64,000 nucleotides of DNA from Diprion similis (Eukaryota > Arthropoda > Insecta > Hymenoptera > Diprionidae): contig NC_060105.1 of assembly GCF_021155765.1 (NCBI RefSeq), positions 6,136,001-6,200,000 of the forward strand. The letters run 5' to 3'. Positions within the stretch are counted from its first letter, which is position 1, and the number at the start of each line of letters is the position of its first letter. Under the pieces are notes generated by a model. The model saw only the letters and a program-made list of their open reading frames with translations, made no database searches and had not been told where the DNA came from. A program made the translations under genes and the position numbers. Shown here one piece after another: positions 52,401-64,000 of this stretch.

Positions 52401-52560
52401 TCCTTCTAGCCTCCATAGGTAGAAGTAAACAAATCCTGATTCCTGAACCGTTTCCACGATGTAAACACCGTGCATGAGACTGACCGAAAGGTAGTGTTCA
52501 CACGACTGTCGGTATCGAGAAAATCAAAATTGAACCAGGTCAACAGCCAAAATCTCACTA
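46430..52560. other. 6-kb intergenic region without recognised genes
   Basis: Only short open frames occur here, none with protein-like composition, recognisable family motifs or consistent splice boundaries. The DNA is mainly AT-rich, with a GC-richer patch near 50070-50330 and GTAT/TATA-type simple sequence near 50960-50980. I see no tRNA, rRNA or terminal-inverted-repeat element. Distal promoter elements of the flanking genes or non-coding RNA could be present and undetected. Confidence 0.6.
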
Positions 52561-52569
52561 AAAAATGAA

Positions 52570-55500
52570 ATGGAAATCGATTCCAATAACTGTGGGTCAG
52601 TCGAAGAAGTGCAAGAAGTATCCAATCCCGCTTCACATATCGTCAATCATGAAGTTGACAATAATACAGTCAGAGTTTTACTGGTTTCAAGAAGCAAAAC
52701 GCAAAGATTAGTTACTCTTAGTATACCCGATGAAAATTGTACTATGCTGGATCTGATAATTAAGGTAGCTTATTTCACTGTGGAAACAGTGTTTCAAATT
52801 TTTTAATTCTCTAATCGTATCTTTCATCACTTATTCAGATGGATATAGCACGGAATAGGCATCTGAAAATTTATCTTGTAAAAGACAAGTCAGTCGATCT
52901 GAACTACGTAGTTCGAGATTCAAAGCCAGGAAACTACTCAAACTCTGATCAAGGGTGTAATCAAGAAAACGAAAATCGAGGTTTCTCTTCTCATGTTTCT
53001 AGGCGAGTATATTGTTGGCAAATTTTATTTTTTGTAATCTATAATATTTTTGTGGTACTCAATGGTTCGATAATCATATACTCTTTTAGTTAATAACACA
53101 GGGCAGCGACAGGATAAAAGTTGTCTGAGAAAAATGCTTATTTAATTCATTTGTGTTTTACAGTCAGTTTGAAGGAAGCAACTATTTGAAGAAAAGGCAT
53201 GAGGTAAGCTGAAACAGTGGTTTGACAATTAAGAGAAAATATCTTACAAGCTTAACTAATGACATGAACAGTGTTTTATAATTTTGTTACCAATTTTAAT
53301 CTAGAAAATCAAAAGGAATTAAAAAAAATACTTTCTTTTAACTAATCATTGAAAAAAAGTTGTATTCACATCAATGTCTATACCTAGATACTGACACTTT
53401 TCTATATGCTAATAACAGGATATTGCATATTATTTATAGTTTTAAAAATGAACTGAACTTACTGATGCTAATCAATAAAGTATAGCGATGTATCTTTCTT
53501 ATGACTTCAACATTTCTGCAGCAATTTTATTCAAACGATATCAAAGACAACCAGTCTCTGAAATCTGAAGAAAATGAATCAAAAGCCTACAAGAGAGACA
53601 GGGAACAACATTATCGTCATCAGTTCACAGCTAACACAAATCTTATCGATGAGCCAGGTAGAGTCGTGAAGTCAGATGAAAATATGTCAAAATGATATCA
53701 ACTCTGATACACGTTAATTAAGCCTCATTTAATCTATGATGAACATTTTTTTCAGGTACCTCAACAGATTCATCGGATGACGAGATATTTCCAACTCACA
53801 ATCTACGTAAAAGTAATTTCTCAGCACTCAAAGTTAGGAATGCCAAAGAAAATGCTAAACTAAAATTAATGCCAATACAAGAATTGGACAGTACATGTGA
53901 TTTCATTTCTAATGGTAGCGACCATGAGTTTGGCCACAATATAGACGTTGCAGGTACTTAATATGAGTTTATACTAAAAAACGTACAGGAGGTTCAATTT
54001 TAAGTTCACTGACATCAGTAAAAAGAAAAGTGGGCAACGAAGTTGATCAAATTTTACACGGTCAATATTCTTTATTTTATTTTCCCCTTTAAATTCGTGC
54101 ATAATAGGTAATAAAATTGGAGAACTAGAATAATTTCATTTCTCTCATTCATGTACAGATGGATGCGTGGAGTCTCAAATTGAAAACATGGCAGATGATT
54201 CAATTCAGGCACCTTGCGTAACTCTGGTGTGTAAAATAGTGATCATAGGATCGTACCATTATATTCCCAATGAAGCGGTAATTATATCGCCAAAAGGGAT
54301 GGATATGCAAGTTCCACTTCCCAATAACAGTGAGTGCACCTTGCATATCACTTTAATTCAAGTGAACACAATTGGCTGTATTTTCAGTAAATTAATCAAG
54401 ATGACTCTTCATTTAACAGATACAACCATTGTGAGTCTGAATATAGAATTTAAACACCTTTTAAGAGTACTTTTTCATTCGGGAGAAACTATTCCGACTC
54501 TGATTTTCTGGGCAGCATCAAAAGCAGGGCATGTCGTTCGTGAAGGGTTGGGGATGGAAGATCCAAAAGGTCCTTATTACGATTCAGTGGGCAGAGGTAG
54601 ATTTTGTTTAAAGTCTGACAATGAAAGCGTGTCTCCGTCTCATCGTCAATAACGACTTATTAAATTCTTTCCATTGTTCCAGATAACAGATGTCGACGGA
54701 TAATACTCCTACTTGATAAAGTAACTGAGGAAACAAAATTGAAGTTGAAGTCGTTATTCACACCAAATAATTCCTTAACTATAGTGGATTTTTCGGAAAC
54801 CAAAACCATTCTTGGATATTCATTACCTCCAGAGGTAATTAATTTCAATGTTTCCCACCTATTCAAAATTTATCCAATCTGCCTATGAATACCATGATTC
54901 AGTGTAACTTTTGTAATCTACACAGCTTTGGAAGCCGATGAAAAAATCAATGGAAACGAGGAAAAGATCTGCATCAAGAGTAAAAAATTCTGTGAATAGT
55001 AAAATGCAATCATCGTTCAAAGAGTTGCAAAATCCTATGACATCGTCTCTAGAGACACGATCATCAGATGAGAAATCAATAACTAATGAGATTGAAACAT
55101 CTAAACGACCTCGAAGTTATGCAAATGAATCCATAAAGACAATAACAGTAATCGAAAATTCTGCCAACGAACATTCTGAGAGTGACGATTCTGCACATAG
55201 TTCTGCACAGATGTAAATAGTGCCTATATACATTTTTGTGATGATAGTTTTAAAATTTAAAGCCTTTACAGTTGCGGAAATGAGTTATTCTTGATTGATA
55301 AAAAATACGTGAAAAAAAAATACTCAAGCATGCCGGCTTCTTTCACTTAATTTTTTAATTATGTAGCTAAGTGATAAACTGATATGATGGCTAACTGGAT
55401 GCATGGGCAATGGTTCGGAGCATTTAATAGTTGAATAGATTTACGGTCTCTGACAAGAAGTCTGTTTTTCCAGAATATTAATTTACCCTTCCACACCAGC

Positions 55501-56663
55501 TAGAAATGCAATTACAATAAATGAACAGGATTGTGCTTGCCTCGGCCAAGATAAATGTCTAAATGACGTTATCATTGACTTCTATCTGAAATACCTCTCT
55601 CTGGAGGTTCTGTCAGAGGATGATAAGAATAGGATTTATACGTTTTCTTCCTATTTCTATAAAAGATTGACACATCCGTATGTCTCAGATGTAAACAAAC
55701 GACTTCCGCTAGCTACTAAACGATATGCCGGTGTTCAAAAGTGGACCAAAGATGTGAACATATTTGAAAAAGACTTTATCATTATTCCAATTAATAAAAG
55801 GTATGGTATGATTCGAGTTTGTCCGTAACGTAATATACACCAAGTATTTTAATGGACGGGTCGATTGAACTGGAATATTGAGGCTGAAAATTAATATTTC
55901 AGCTCACATTGGTTTCTGGCCATAATCTGCTTTCCTGGCCTTGTTGGCAAGGTGGATGTTTGTCGATCAACAGCAGGTTATGGTAAGGTGGAAACAAGGT
56001 CTAATACTGAAAATTCAATGAAAATCAAGTTACAAAGAGCTCGTACATCAACGCAAGAAGTCCGGAAATCGTAGGTTTTCAGGGCGTTCTTTTCAGTATC
56101 TGCACAGAAATCTTGATTTTTAAGAAATAACAGCGTCATGTTTTATTATTCGATTGTAATAATATGAAGGTTTAACTGAGAGTCACCTGTTAATATATGT
56201 TGAAAATATCTTTCAGGCCTTGCATATTGGTTTTTGATTCATTGCCCGGATTCGTAAGGCACAACAAAGTTATAGTGACACTGCGAGACTACTTGCGTTG
56301 TGAATACTTTGCTAAAACTGGTATGAAGAAAATTTTCTCTGCAAACACGATAAATGGAGCATGTCCTAAGGTTCCACAGCAGTCTAATTGCAGTGATTGT
56401 GGTATCTACCTGCTGCATTATGTTGAACGCTTCTTTCAAGTAAGTAGTTGCTATGTTTTGCATCAAATAGCTTGAAACGATCGAAAGAGCAGTGCCAATC
56501 GCATAGAGAAGATTTGCATTCACCATTTAAAAGAAGAAATTTTTTTCAGGATCCCATTAAGGACTACAACTTACCAATAAAAGGGCTGGAAGAGTGGTTT
56601 GACGAAAGTGCTGTTGTTCATAAAAGAAAAGAAATTTATGATTTAATAATGAGTCGAAGGTAG
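52570..56663 (+). CDS. SENP6/7-like SUMO-specific (Ulp) protease, 13 exons
   Basis: Cysteine protease of the Ulp family that removes SUMO chains from nuclear proteins. Exons: 52570-52764, 52839-53002 (or 53006), 53164 (or 53168)-53203, 53522-53657, 53756-53953, 54159-54329, 54420-54596, 54683-54834, 54926-55212, 55474-55800, 55903-56070, 56217-56439, 56550-56663. All phases close, giving 783 residues. The catalytic triad is visible: H618 in SSHWFLAI, D679 in LVFDSL and C733 in QQSNCSDCG, with Q727 as the oxyanion residue. About 60 residues separate His and Asp, filled by a Ser/Lys-rich insertion; this fits SENP6/7 and not SENP1/2. A globular block upstream (GSYHYIPNEA...) resembles the region preceding the catalytic domain in SENP6, and charged, probably disordered linkers surround it. 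The second AUG of the leader is used; an out-of-frame AUG lies 5 bases before it. Confidence 0.9.
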
Positions 56664-57026
56664 CGCTATCTGTTCGATTTTTTGTTTCATCCAACACTCT
56701 GTTTCCCTGCAGCCTCCGCTACAATTTTCGTTTAACATATGTATATGAAATGGTATTTATTCAGCAGTTCTTATTTTTATTCATTAATTTCTTCCAATGT
56801 AGCTTTTCAAATTCGCACACTCAAATTATGCCTGGAAAATTATAATTATAATTGTGAGTTTTACTATAATTTGTGTTTTATATGACTGTTAAGTTTTGAA
56901 TATTTTGATGTTGAAGAATGAGTATTTACACTGAAAGAGATTGGTTGAACCATATATTCTTCAGTCAAAGTTTGTTCGATATAGGAGGTATGAAGTCAAC
57001 CCATATATGTATATATATTCACCTAC

Positions 57027-57032
57027 AATAAA
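57027..57032 (+). terminator. SENP-like gene poly(A) signal AATAAA
   Basis: AATAAA about 365 bases after the stop codon, preceding the GC-richer leader of the next plus-strand gene. Confidence 0.55.
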
Positions 57033-57069
57033 GTATATTTATACCAATTTTTTGTAATAAAATAATATT

Positions 57070-58649
57070 GTGTAGTGCTGAATTGTTGACCATTATTTTT
57101 TACTCATCATAAGCGATATAAATTGAACCGTAACATATCGCAGTAGCACAACGTTGAGGCACAAGTAAACTCTTCCAGTTTGAAATCAGTAGTTGATAAA
57201 ATTTCCTACCGAGGTCTCTCGTCCCTAGGCGCACAAGTGTATAACCGCAAAGTCATTACCACAGGCCACCAATCAGGCACTTTTAGGCGATCACGTGTTT
57301 ACACGTTTGAAATTTTTACGTAAATCGTAAAATCATCATCATCAAAAACCAAAATAATTATGGCATAGTTGACGAAAAATTAACTTTTTTACTTCACGAA
57401 GATCAAAAAATCACCTTTGAGGAGGTTGTAGATTTGTACACCGATTTTTTTTCTGTTCATGAAACTGAATCGAATTGAATATTTTATTTCCATGAAATTT
57501 TATTGTTGGTCCTCAAGTTTTCGCGCTACGTCCTCTTGAAAAATGTTGGCTTTTTTAAAAGAGGCGATTTGAAAAATACACATAACTCGAAAGCATTTGA
57601 TTTATAAAACATGCAAAAAATTGAGGGTTTTTTTGTGGGCTAATAGAATTTCTAAAAAAATTGACAACCGAATCCGAAAACATGAGGTCAAAACTGGGTC
57701 GAGTTCAGCTGAAATGCCCTACATATTTTAATATCCCGTAGCTATCCGACCGTTTAAAAATCTCAAGTTTAATTATTCAAACTAGTTAAATAAATAAATT
57801 AATTGAATCTCACGGGATTTCGGCTGCAGAATGCATGATCAAAAATTATTTTAATGTCATTCTATGCGCAGAAATAATTTTCTAAGCAGCTGTTTTTGTT
57901 CGTCTCGTTCAACCCGCGGTATTATGTATACCTTTTTGTATACCATTTACATATGCAGATGGTAAGTAGTTACGTGTACACGTATCTGTATAACACGACA
58001 ACAATATCGCCTGAACCAAATAAAATTGGCTTATCAGGTTTAACGTTAGGTTGTTATTCTCCGGCATATCGCTGAGTGACATTTTTTTCTACTGTTTTTC
58101 TTTTCAGTGTTATCACAAGTTTGGTAGAGCCAATCATCTGTTCATTGCTGTTCAGTGTAAGATTAACAATAATATGACAAATTGAGTCAAGTCTCCGTTG
58201 CGATTATTATTCGTATTACCGGTGTGTGCCTATGGGAGTCCCCTGGATATACGGATATACTATACGACTGCAGCTGATTGTTGCAACTGCATTCTCTCCC
58301 CCCTCCGGCGTTGCTGCGTCGCTTTAATGTGAAGAATAAAAAGAATAGCATCGAGAAAAGTGACGAGACGCACGCAAAACGTCAGAATTCAAGCGTCGCC
58401 TTTCGGCTTTGATCGGCCTCGTATCGCCTGCGAAATACTTTGATGAGCTAATCGCGTTTTATTTTTCGTAACGAAGAACTCCCGGGGGGTGGATAAACGT
58501 CGGTCAGATCGCTTGCGCGAATTTAGTAGAACGCTTACCTCTTCGGTTTCATTTGTGCAGCGTGTCGAGCTAGTCGAGACCAGTCACTAGATATCGTCAG
58601 CTCACCCAGAGCACCAAAGCACCAGAGCACCAGAGCACGGCAGCCAACG
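57070..58649 (+). other. Intergenic DNA, promoter and 5' UTR of phosphoserine aminotransferase
   Basis: 57100-57800 is AT-rich with no coding signal. A block around 57480-57730 has the look of an old dispersed repeat, but I cannot name it. From about 58240 the DNA is GC-richer, as expected for a promoter. Just upstream of the start codon is a short CACCAGAGCA repeat (about 58605-58637), presumably in the 5' leader. Confidence 0.5.
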
Positions 58650-61600
58650 ATGACGGACATGGCGAACAACTCGACCTCCGGTGTCATCAACTTCGGCGCA
58701 GGCCCAGCAAAACTTCCGCGAAAGGTACCATTTATTCAATCATTGCGAATATAGTGGTTCGAGGAAATTGTTTGCTTTCCGAGAGATTTGCAAGGCTCCT
58801 TTTTTTCCGCCTCTCCGGAATAGTTATTTCGCGCTGACGGAGGAGCCAATTTAACGATGGATGGATGACGTACAATTTAGAATACATATTTATTATTCAC
58901 GGTGGAATCCGTGCTAGGATATTTACTTTTCAATCTTCAACCTGTTCGATCATGAGAAAAAAAATGGATCAGAAAACCAAACTTACATAGGCAATCAGCA
59001 AGCTAAGCGAAAATAATAAATAACTATATTCATTATACATATGTATACCTATGTTATATGCTTCAAGAGAAACTCGATATGCAGGCTGTGCATAGCGTGC
59101 TGAATATTGTAATATTGTAATTCATCTGACTTTGGAACAATCCAAGCAAGGTTCCCAATGGAATAAACTATCGCGTTTTATTCATGATTTTTTTTACCTG
59201 CTATATTTTGTACACCAATGCATTGTGTGCCTTTATTTACTTTTTCAATATGAGTGAAAAAATAATCATAACATTATATCATCTTCAGGCTCAACTGAAA
59301 ATTTTTTTGTTTTAACTTTTCAGCTTCAGTTTTCGATTATGTGTAAAGCTAAGTCGAGCTGGGTCAATGTTTGATGCAAATAAGTGAAACCAGTTCTTTG
59401 AATAGCTGGCGTTATGTTTTATTCAAATCTTGCGTTGAGCAGTATTACATGATTATGTAAGTCAAAGGCTGTATGATTAAAATGCATGCAACAGGAAATA
59501 ACCTGATACCATCCAGCGTTGCCAACAATTTATAGAGGAGGCATTAAATTTAGTTTCAATTACTGCTGAAGACTGATAGCAATAGTCGTGTAAGTCTTTA
59601 TGCAGTTGCATTTTTTATAGGTACTGAAAGATGTGCAAGACGAACTCCTTAGCTATGCCAACACTAAAATCAGCGTTCTCGAGCTCAGCCATAGGTCCGG
59701 TGATTTCAAAAAAATCATTGAAGATGCTCAAGCAAGTGTACGGGATCTCTTGTAAGTAGTAAAAAATTCTTTGATATGTAAATTGCAATTGTTTGTCATA
59801 TGCATTTCTTTAAAGAGGTGTAAATTTTCCTGATATATTTAGAAATTAAACAAATGTAACTAAAATTTTATATCACTGTACATACAAAGATTTTATTCAC
59901 TTGTTACCGCTGCTATTATTGAAATCAAAATTTTCGAACGCACAACGTGAGCTCCTCTAAAGGACTTAACTGGTTAGTTAACATTTCCAATTCGACCTTG
60001 TTAACTTGTAATTGAAAGTTGTGGCTTGTCTCCAAGCTGCAGTTGGCGTCATTCGCAATGCATTATTTTACCGTGGAAACATATTTAATAATATTGTTGA
60101 TGTACTTGAGCATATGATGCAGACGCGATGTGCAAATATGATTTTTTGAAATCGAACAACACAGCTGTAATTGCAAAACAAGATGGAAATAGCTGGAATA
60201 TAAATACTGTAGAATAACATATTTGTACAGAAGCTATGTTATATACCTAAAGTTTAACGTAACTCAAATTTTCCCCAACAAAAATTTTTATTTCCCAAAA
60301 ATTTCAATTCGCCATTTGATTATTGACAAAGAGGCTTATTTCTTAGCATTCGCACCCAGATAAGCAGCTATACACTGCTCAATTGTTTGTTAACAGTCAT
60401 TGAGATTTACGTACAAAGCAAGTTGACTCATCTTATTTGATTTCATTATCGTAGATGTAAAAAATAAACTTTTAGCTAGTAAAACTTATCGCGTAGATAT
60501 CATTTATGTAACCAGCTGCAATCAGAAGTCACATTAACAACCAGTTGAAACTGGATTCGTTGATCATGCAAGACTGAAATACTTTATCCATATCAACAAT
60601 GTTTTTATTGTGACACTCACAGTATTGATGCTTTGGTAAATTCATGATAAAAGCTCCAAATTATATCAAACGCGAGTCGATTGCATGACTTAACAATTTT
60701 CAGACAAGGAGTGATGAAGGTTTGAACACTTTTCTAAATAATGTGTACAAATTTTGCAGTAAAATGACAGTAATGCTTGCAAAATATTCCCATCAAAATT
60801 AGAATAAATTATTTGCTAAAAGTAAGCAAGCCTTGATGAGCTATACAATAAAATAACGATTATTGCTGTACATTTTTTGGGGAAAAATGATTCACGATAA
60901 GTATTTGGCAAAAAAACAAGAATTAGAGCAAGTGGAATAGACTTTTGACATACTTGGTTATCTGTGTTATGAGGATAATAGTCAGAGCTACACTTCACCA
61001 GATTTTTATTTTATTTTTTTTAAATTTTATTATTCACATTTCCTGTCTAGTCTGTAGTCAATATCAATAAGGTTATCAGTTATTAGATAAATACTACAGC
61101 CAAAATTCATACGGCCAACAAGTATGCCATGGTGAAAAAATAACTTGCTCTTTAAGCAAGTGGCAGTTGGCTGATACATTCATTAACGAAGTTAGATTGC
61201 ACTAAATTCGGAGCGAAAATGACCTTGGTTTGATAATCTTTGAGTCGAGTTCAACTTTGGTGAAATGATAACTCGCTATTCTATTTGTGTGGCGATCACC
61301 TGATACTTTCATTATTGAAATTAGATTATGCCAAATTTACAAGCATTAATTACCTTTGACCAAATATCTTTATGTTTGTTAAAAATGGTTTCTCTGAATG
61401 AATGTTGAAACCAGTCATCACAAAATCATCAATTCACGAGATAAACTGATAACTATAAACTCAAGTGCTGTAACGTTGCACAAATCGGAAGATTTTGGTT
61501 GGAACTATTGATAATATCTTATAACAATGCACAATTGATCCTACATCAATGAAACTTATTTTCACAGAAAAATTCCGGATAATTACAAGGTCTTATTTCT

Positions 61601-63060
61601 TCAAGGAGGTGGCACCGGTATGTTCGCAGCTGTACCTTTGAATCTTCTAAACGAAGCGGGAACAGCTGACTACATTGTTACAGGTAAATTATCTGTGTTT
61701 CAACATTGTTTGTGAGATGAAAAAAAATATTTTAAAGACAAGCACCAGGATATATATCCTACAAACTTAATTTCAGGCTCATGGTCCGCTAAGGCAGCCA
61801 AAGAAGCAGCAAAATATGCTAAAGTGAACTTGGTACTTCCCAAGGCCAACAAGTACACAGATATTCCAGATCCATCAACTTGGAATTTAAATCCAGAAGC
61901 TTCTTATGTTTATTACTGTGCCAACGAGACTGTTCATGGTAGTGAAAAATTTGATGGAAATTATTTTTCTCCACCGAATTTTAGACACTTACGAACTTCA
62001 TACACATAATTCTTTATTCCTGTTATCCAGGCATTGAATTTAACTACGTCCCTGAAGTCGGGGATGTTCCTTTGGTAGCTGATATGTCCTCAAATATGTT
62101 GTCGCGTCCGATTGACATTTCAAAGGTGAAAAAAATAGGGAATTCAAGCAAACTAATGCTACGAAAATTGCTCAAAACTTTTTCTTATTGTAAACATTAT
62201 TAGTATATTGATTTAAATTCAACCTTCTCATTAAAGTTTGCAGTCATATTTGCTGGAGCTCAGAAGAACATCGGACCAGCAGGTGTTACTCTTGTAATAG
62301 TCCGCGATGACGTGCTTGGACATCCTAAGTCAATCTGCCCATCAGTATTGGATTTCTCTATCATGGCAACGGATAATTCTGTCCATAATACACCACCAAC
62401 ATTCCAGTTAGTATTCACAATGTAACAAAAGCGATCACATCTCCTTGCAGTTTGATAAACAACGGATGATGAGATCAGAATATATTATAATTTAACTTCT
62501 TTCATCACTTGTTACAAAAATATTTCCCCGCCAACTGTGAGTCAGAATCTAGATCATGAATTCCAACGACTCATTACAGAATATACGTCGTTGGCCGAGT
62601 TTTCGACTGGATTAAGGAAAATGGTGGAGTTGAAGGCATGGAGAAACTGGCGATAGCAAAGAGCAAAGCTATATATGATGTGATCGATAACTCAAATGGA
62701 TTTTACCACTGCCCGATCAGACGTGATGCGCGTAGCCGAATGAATATTCCGTTCAGAATTGGTGGCGATGACGAAGACTTGGAAAATACTTTCTTAACTG
62801 GGGCTTCAGCTCGTGGAATGCTTCAGCTCAAGGGTCACAGGTTAGCCGTCGTCTAAAGTACAGAGAAAAAATTGAGCAAAAACGAAAAAACATAGGGAAC
62901 GTCTAGTGAAAGGTAACAAACTGCATTACGATTCGTTTGTTACAGGTCTGTTGGTGGTATACGTGCCTCTTTGTACAACGCAGTGACTATGGAGGATGTT
63001 CAAGCATTAGTAACCTACATGAATTATTTTTACCGTCTACATCGTAAACAGAAAGACTAG
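58650..63060 (+). CDS. PSAT1: Phosphoserine aminotransferase, 8 exons
   Basis: PLP enzyme of serine biosynthesis: 3-phosphohydroxypyruvate plus glutamate gives phosphoserine plus 2-oxoglutarate, in the cytosol. Exons: 58650-58724, 59621-59751, 61568-61683, 61777-61938, 62031-62125, 62237-62406, 62580-62840, 62946-63060. Phases close to 374 residues, the normal family length. The N-terminus has the family motif [10 protein letters not shown]; then come ELSHRSGDF and [18 protein letters not shown], the PLP lysine K203 in [26 protein letters not shown], and [13 protein letters not shown] near the C-terminus. All look functional. The start is the AUG in [12 protein letters not shown]4 is a possible alternative. 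Introns 1 and 2 are long (0.9 and 1.8 kb). The gene converges on the partial minus-strand gene, whose stop is 249 bases away. Confidence 0.96.
59752..61567 (+). other. Phosphoserine aminotransferase intron 2
   Basis: A 1.8-kb AT-rich intron between the donor CTCTT|GTAAGT and the acceptor TTTTCACAG. It contains a diverged two-copy tandem repeat (listed separately). I see no nested gene. Confidence 0.85.
61124..61380. repeat. Diverged two-copy tandem repeat, ~129-bp period
   Basis: Landmarks repeat at a constant offset of 128-129 bp: GGTGAAA (61131 and 61259), CTGATAC.TTCATTA (near 61171 and 61300), TTAGATT (61192 and 61321), and TGACCTT/TTACCTT (near 61220 and 61350). The two copies differ at many positions, so the duplication is old. 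It lies inside intron 2 of phosphoserine aminotransferase. Confidence 0.65.
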
Positions 63061-63308
63061 AAAAAAAGATTAGGTACGATCTCATGATTACATAAATTCA
63101 TTCCCAAAATCTCTTTATGTTATAAATTATATGTATCATTTCTCGACAATTTTTCATAATGGAAATTAAATTTACGAAATTTAAATAATCGCTTTGATTA
63201 CGAAAGTTTCCTTGTGATATAGTTTATATTCCCACTTCAGTGCAGTTTTGCAAACGAATTCTATAAACTACAGTCTCTGTCTTCCCTATTTCAGTTTAAT
63301 ATTAACCG

Positions 63309-63956
63309 TTAAATTAGATGGCTAGATTTTCTGGTGCTGCATAACAGTTTCAGAGCTTCTGTAACTTCTTTGTCAGATTGTGGAAGATTTACAGTATCTT
63401 TAAACTCGGGTCGCTTTAAAATTTGACTGCGAAGACGCTCAATGGTAATGGCCTGCGGTATTTTTAAAACTCTCAACCAATCAGCCTGCATATAATCAAC
63501 CAAGAGCTGTAAGTAAAATTTGTACACCATGAAGTTCTGTAATACTACACAGAAAAACAACCAACAACAAAGTCAAAAAAACCCGTATGTACCTGGTCGA
63601 ATGGGTTAGATCCAATATGAAACATCATATGTAAGAGCGGCTTTGCTGGTGGGGGTTTCCCAGGTGAATTGGGAATGCATCTTGGAGCCTCAGCCATTGT
63701 CGCCATTTCTTCAATTCCCAAACAATTTAATATCCAATCCGAGCTATGGACCACGTATTCATGTATCACCTGCAAATTGTGATATTAATCATAATATTAT
63801 AATAATCATTTATGGGGAACATATCATGGCTCGATTACCTTTATTGCAAGCCGGCCTTCTGAAGTGAGTAATAGCTCATCGGCGTAAGCTTGAGCTACAG
63901 CACATGGCAGACCTTCAGGATCTATCCCAGGCCATCTTAAATCATCAGACTCCAGC
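63309..63956 (-). CDS. 3' end of an unidentified conserved-looking gene (partial)
   Basis: Three minus-strand exons with clean junctions: 63956-63839, 63769-63593 and 63506-63309, ending at TAA. The frame stays open across both introns and enters the first exon in phase 2, so more exons lie beyond the window. The 163 or so visible residues read as an ordinary soluble globular protein: a segment with GIDPEGLPCAVAQAYADELL, a proline-rich loop (NSPGKPPPAKPLLH), DYMQADWLRVLKIPQAIT, and a Lys/Ser-rich end SSHLI. No signal peptide, membrane span or catalytic motif is evident. I do not recognise the family. It is real by splice structure and codon texture, but its function is unknown. Confidence 0.8.
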
Positions 63957-64000
63957 CTGTAGATAAAAGAGCGTATAATGTTGTAACCGAAATGATAAGT

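Noticed and set aside
54330-54419. Continuous open frame through the middle of the SENP-like gene (exons 6 and 7 as one exon)
   Set aside because: The 90-base stretch begins GTGAGT and ends TTTAACAG, and removing it restores a better match to the SENP6 block; the open frame through it appears to be chance. Intron retention cannot be excluded.

Overview
The window is animal nuclear DNA, most likely from an insect. It has intron-split genes with GT-AG junctions, short AT-rich introns, poly(A) signals and no bacterial-style operons. The insect assignment rests on recognisable insect-like versions of ZSWIM8, MRE11, pyruvate kinase, a SENP6/7-type SUMO protease and phosphoserine aminotransferase. 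Hymenoptera is a guess from intron size and gene style, not something the sequence proves.

Layout. 1-10032 is a tandem satellite of 33 head-to-tail 304-bp units, cut off by the left window edge. It decays through longer and more diverged units (312, 312 and 336 bp, then a last partial one) to about 11310. After 1.5 kb of AT-rich spacer comes ZSWIM8 on the minus strand (stop at 13145; first recognised coding exon at 32134-32443; non-coding first exon near 34517-34960), with 21 coding exons and a 10-kb first coding intron. That intron holds a piggyBac-like MITE, a long near-continuous hairpin (29984-30300), microsatellites and an RFX X-box-like site. ZSWIM8 and MRE11 (plus, 35279-38565) are divergent and share a short promoter region with a CTCF-like motif. 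Next are a diverged pyruvate kinase paralogue (plus, 38830-41469) and the canonical pyruvate kinase (minus, 42612-46025), arranged tail to tail. About 6 kb of apparently gene-free DNA follows, then a SENP6/7-like SUMO protease (plus, 52570-56663), phosphoserine aminotransferase (plus, 58650-63060) and the 3' end of an unidentified minus-strand gene (63309-63956) that leaves the window.

Functionally the genes are a mixed housekeeping set: microRNA/Argonaute turnover (ZSWIM8), double-strand-break repair (MRE11), glycolysis (pyruvate kinase), SUMO processing and serine synthesis. They are neighbours, not a pathway. Exon junctions were placed by reading splice sites and checking that codon phase stays open across every join; all five complete models close in frame. 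The most unusual items are the predicted pyruvate kinase pseudoenzyme, the ZSWIM8 start with no in-frame AUG, the long hairpin, the in-frame basic extension upstream of pyruvate kinase, and local higher-order structure in the satellite.
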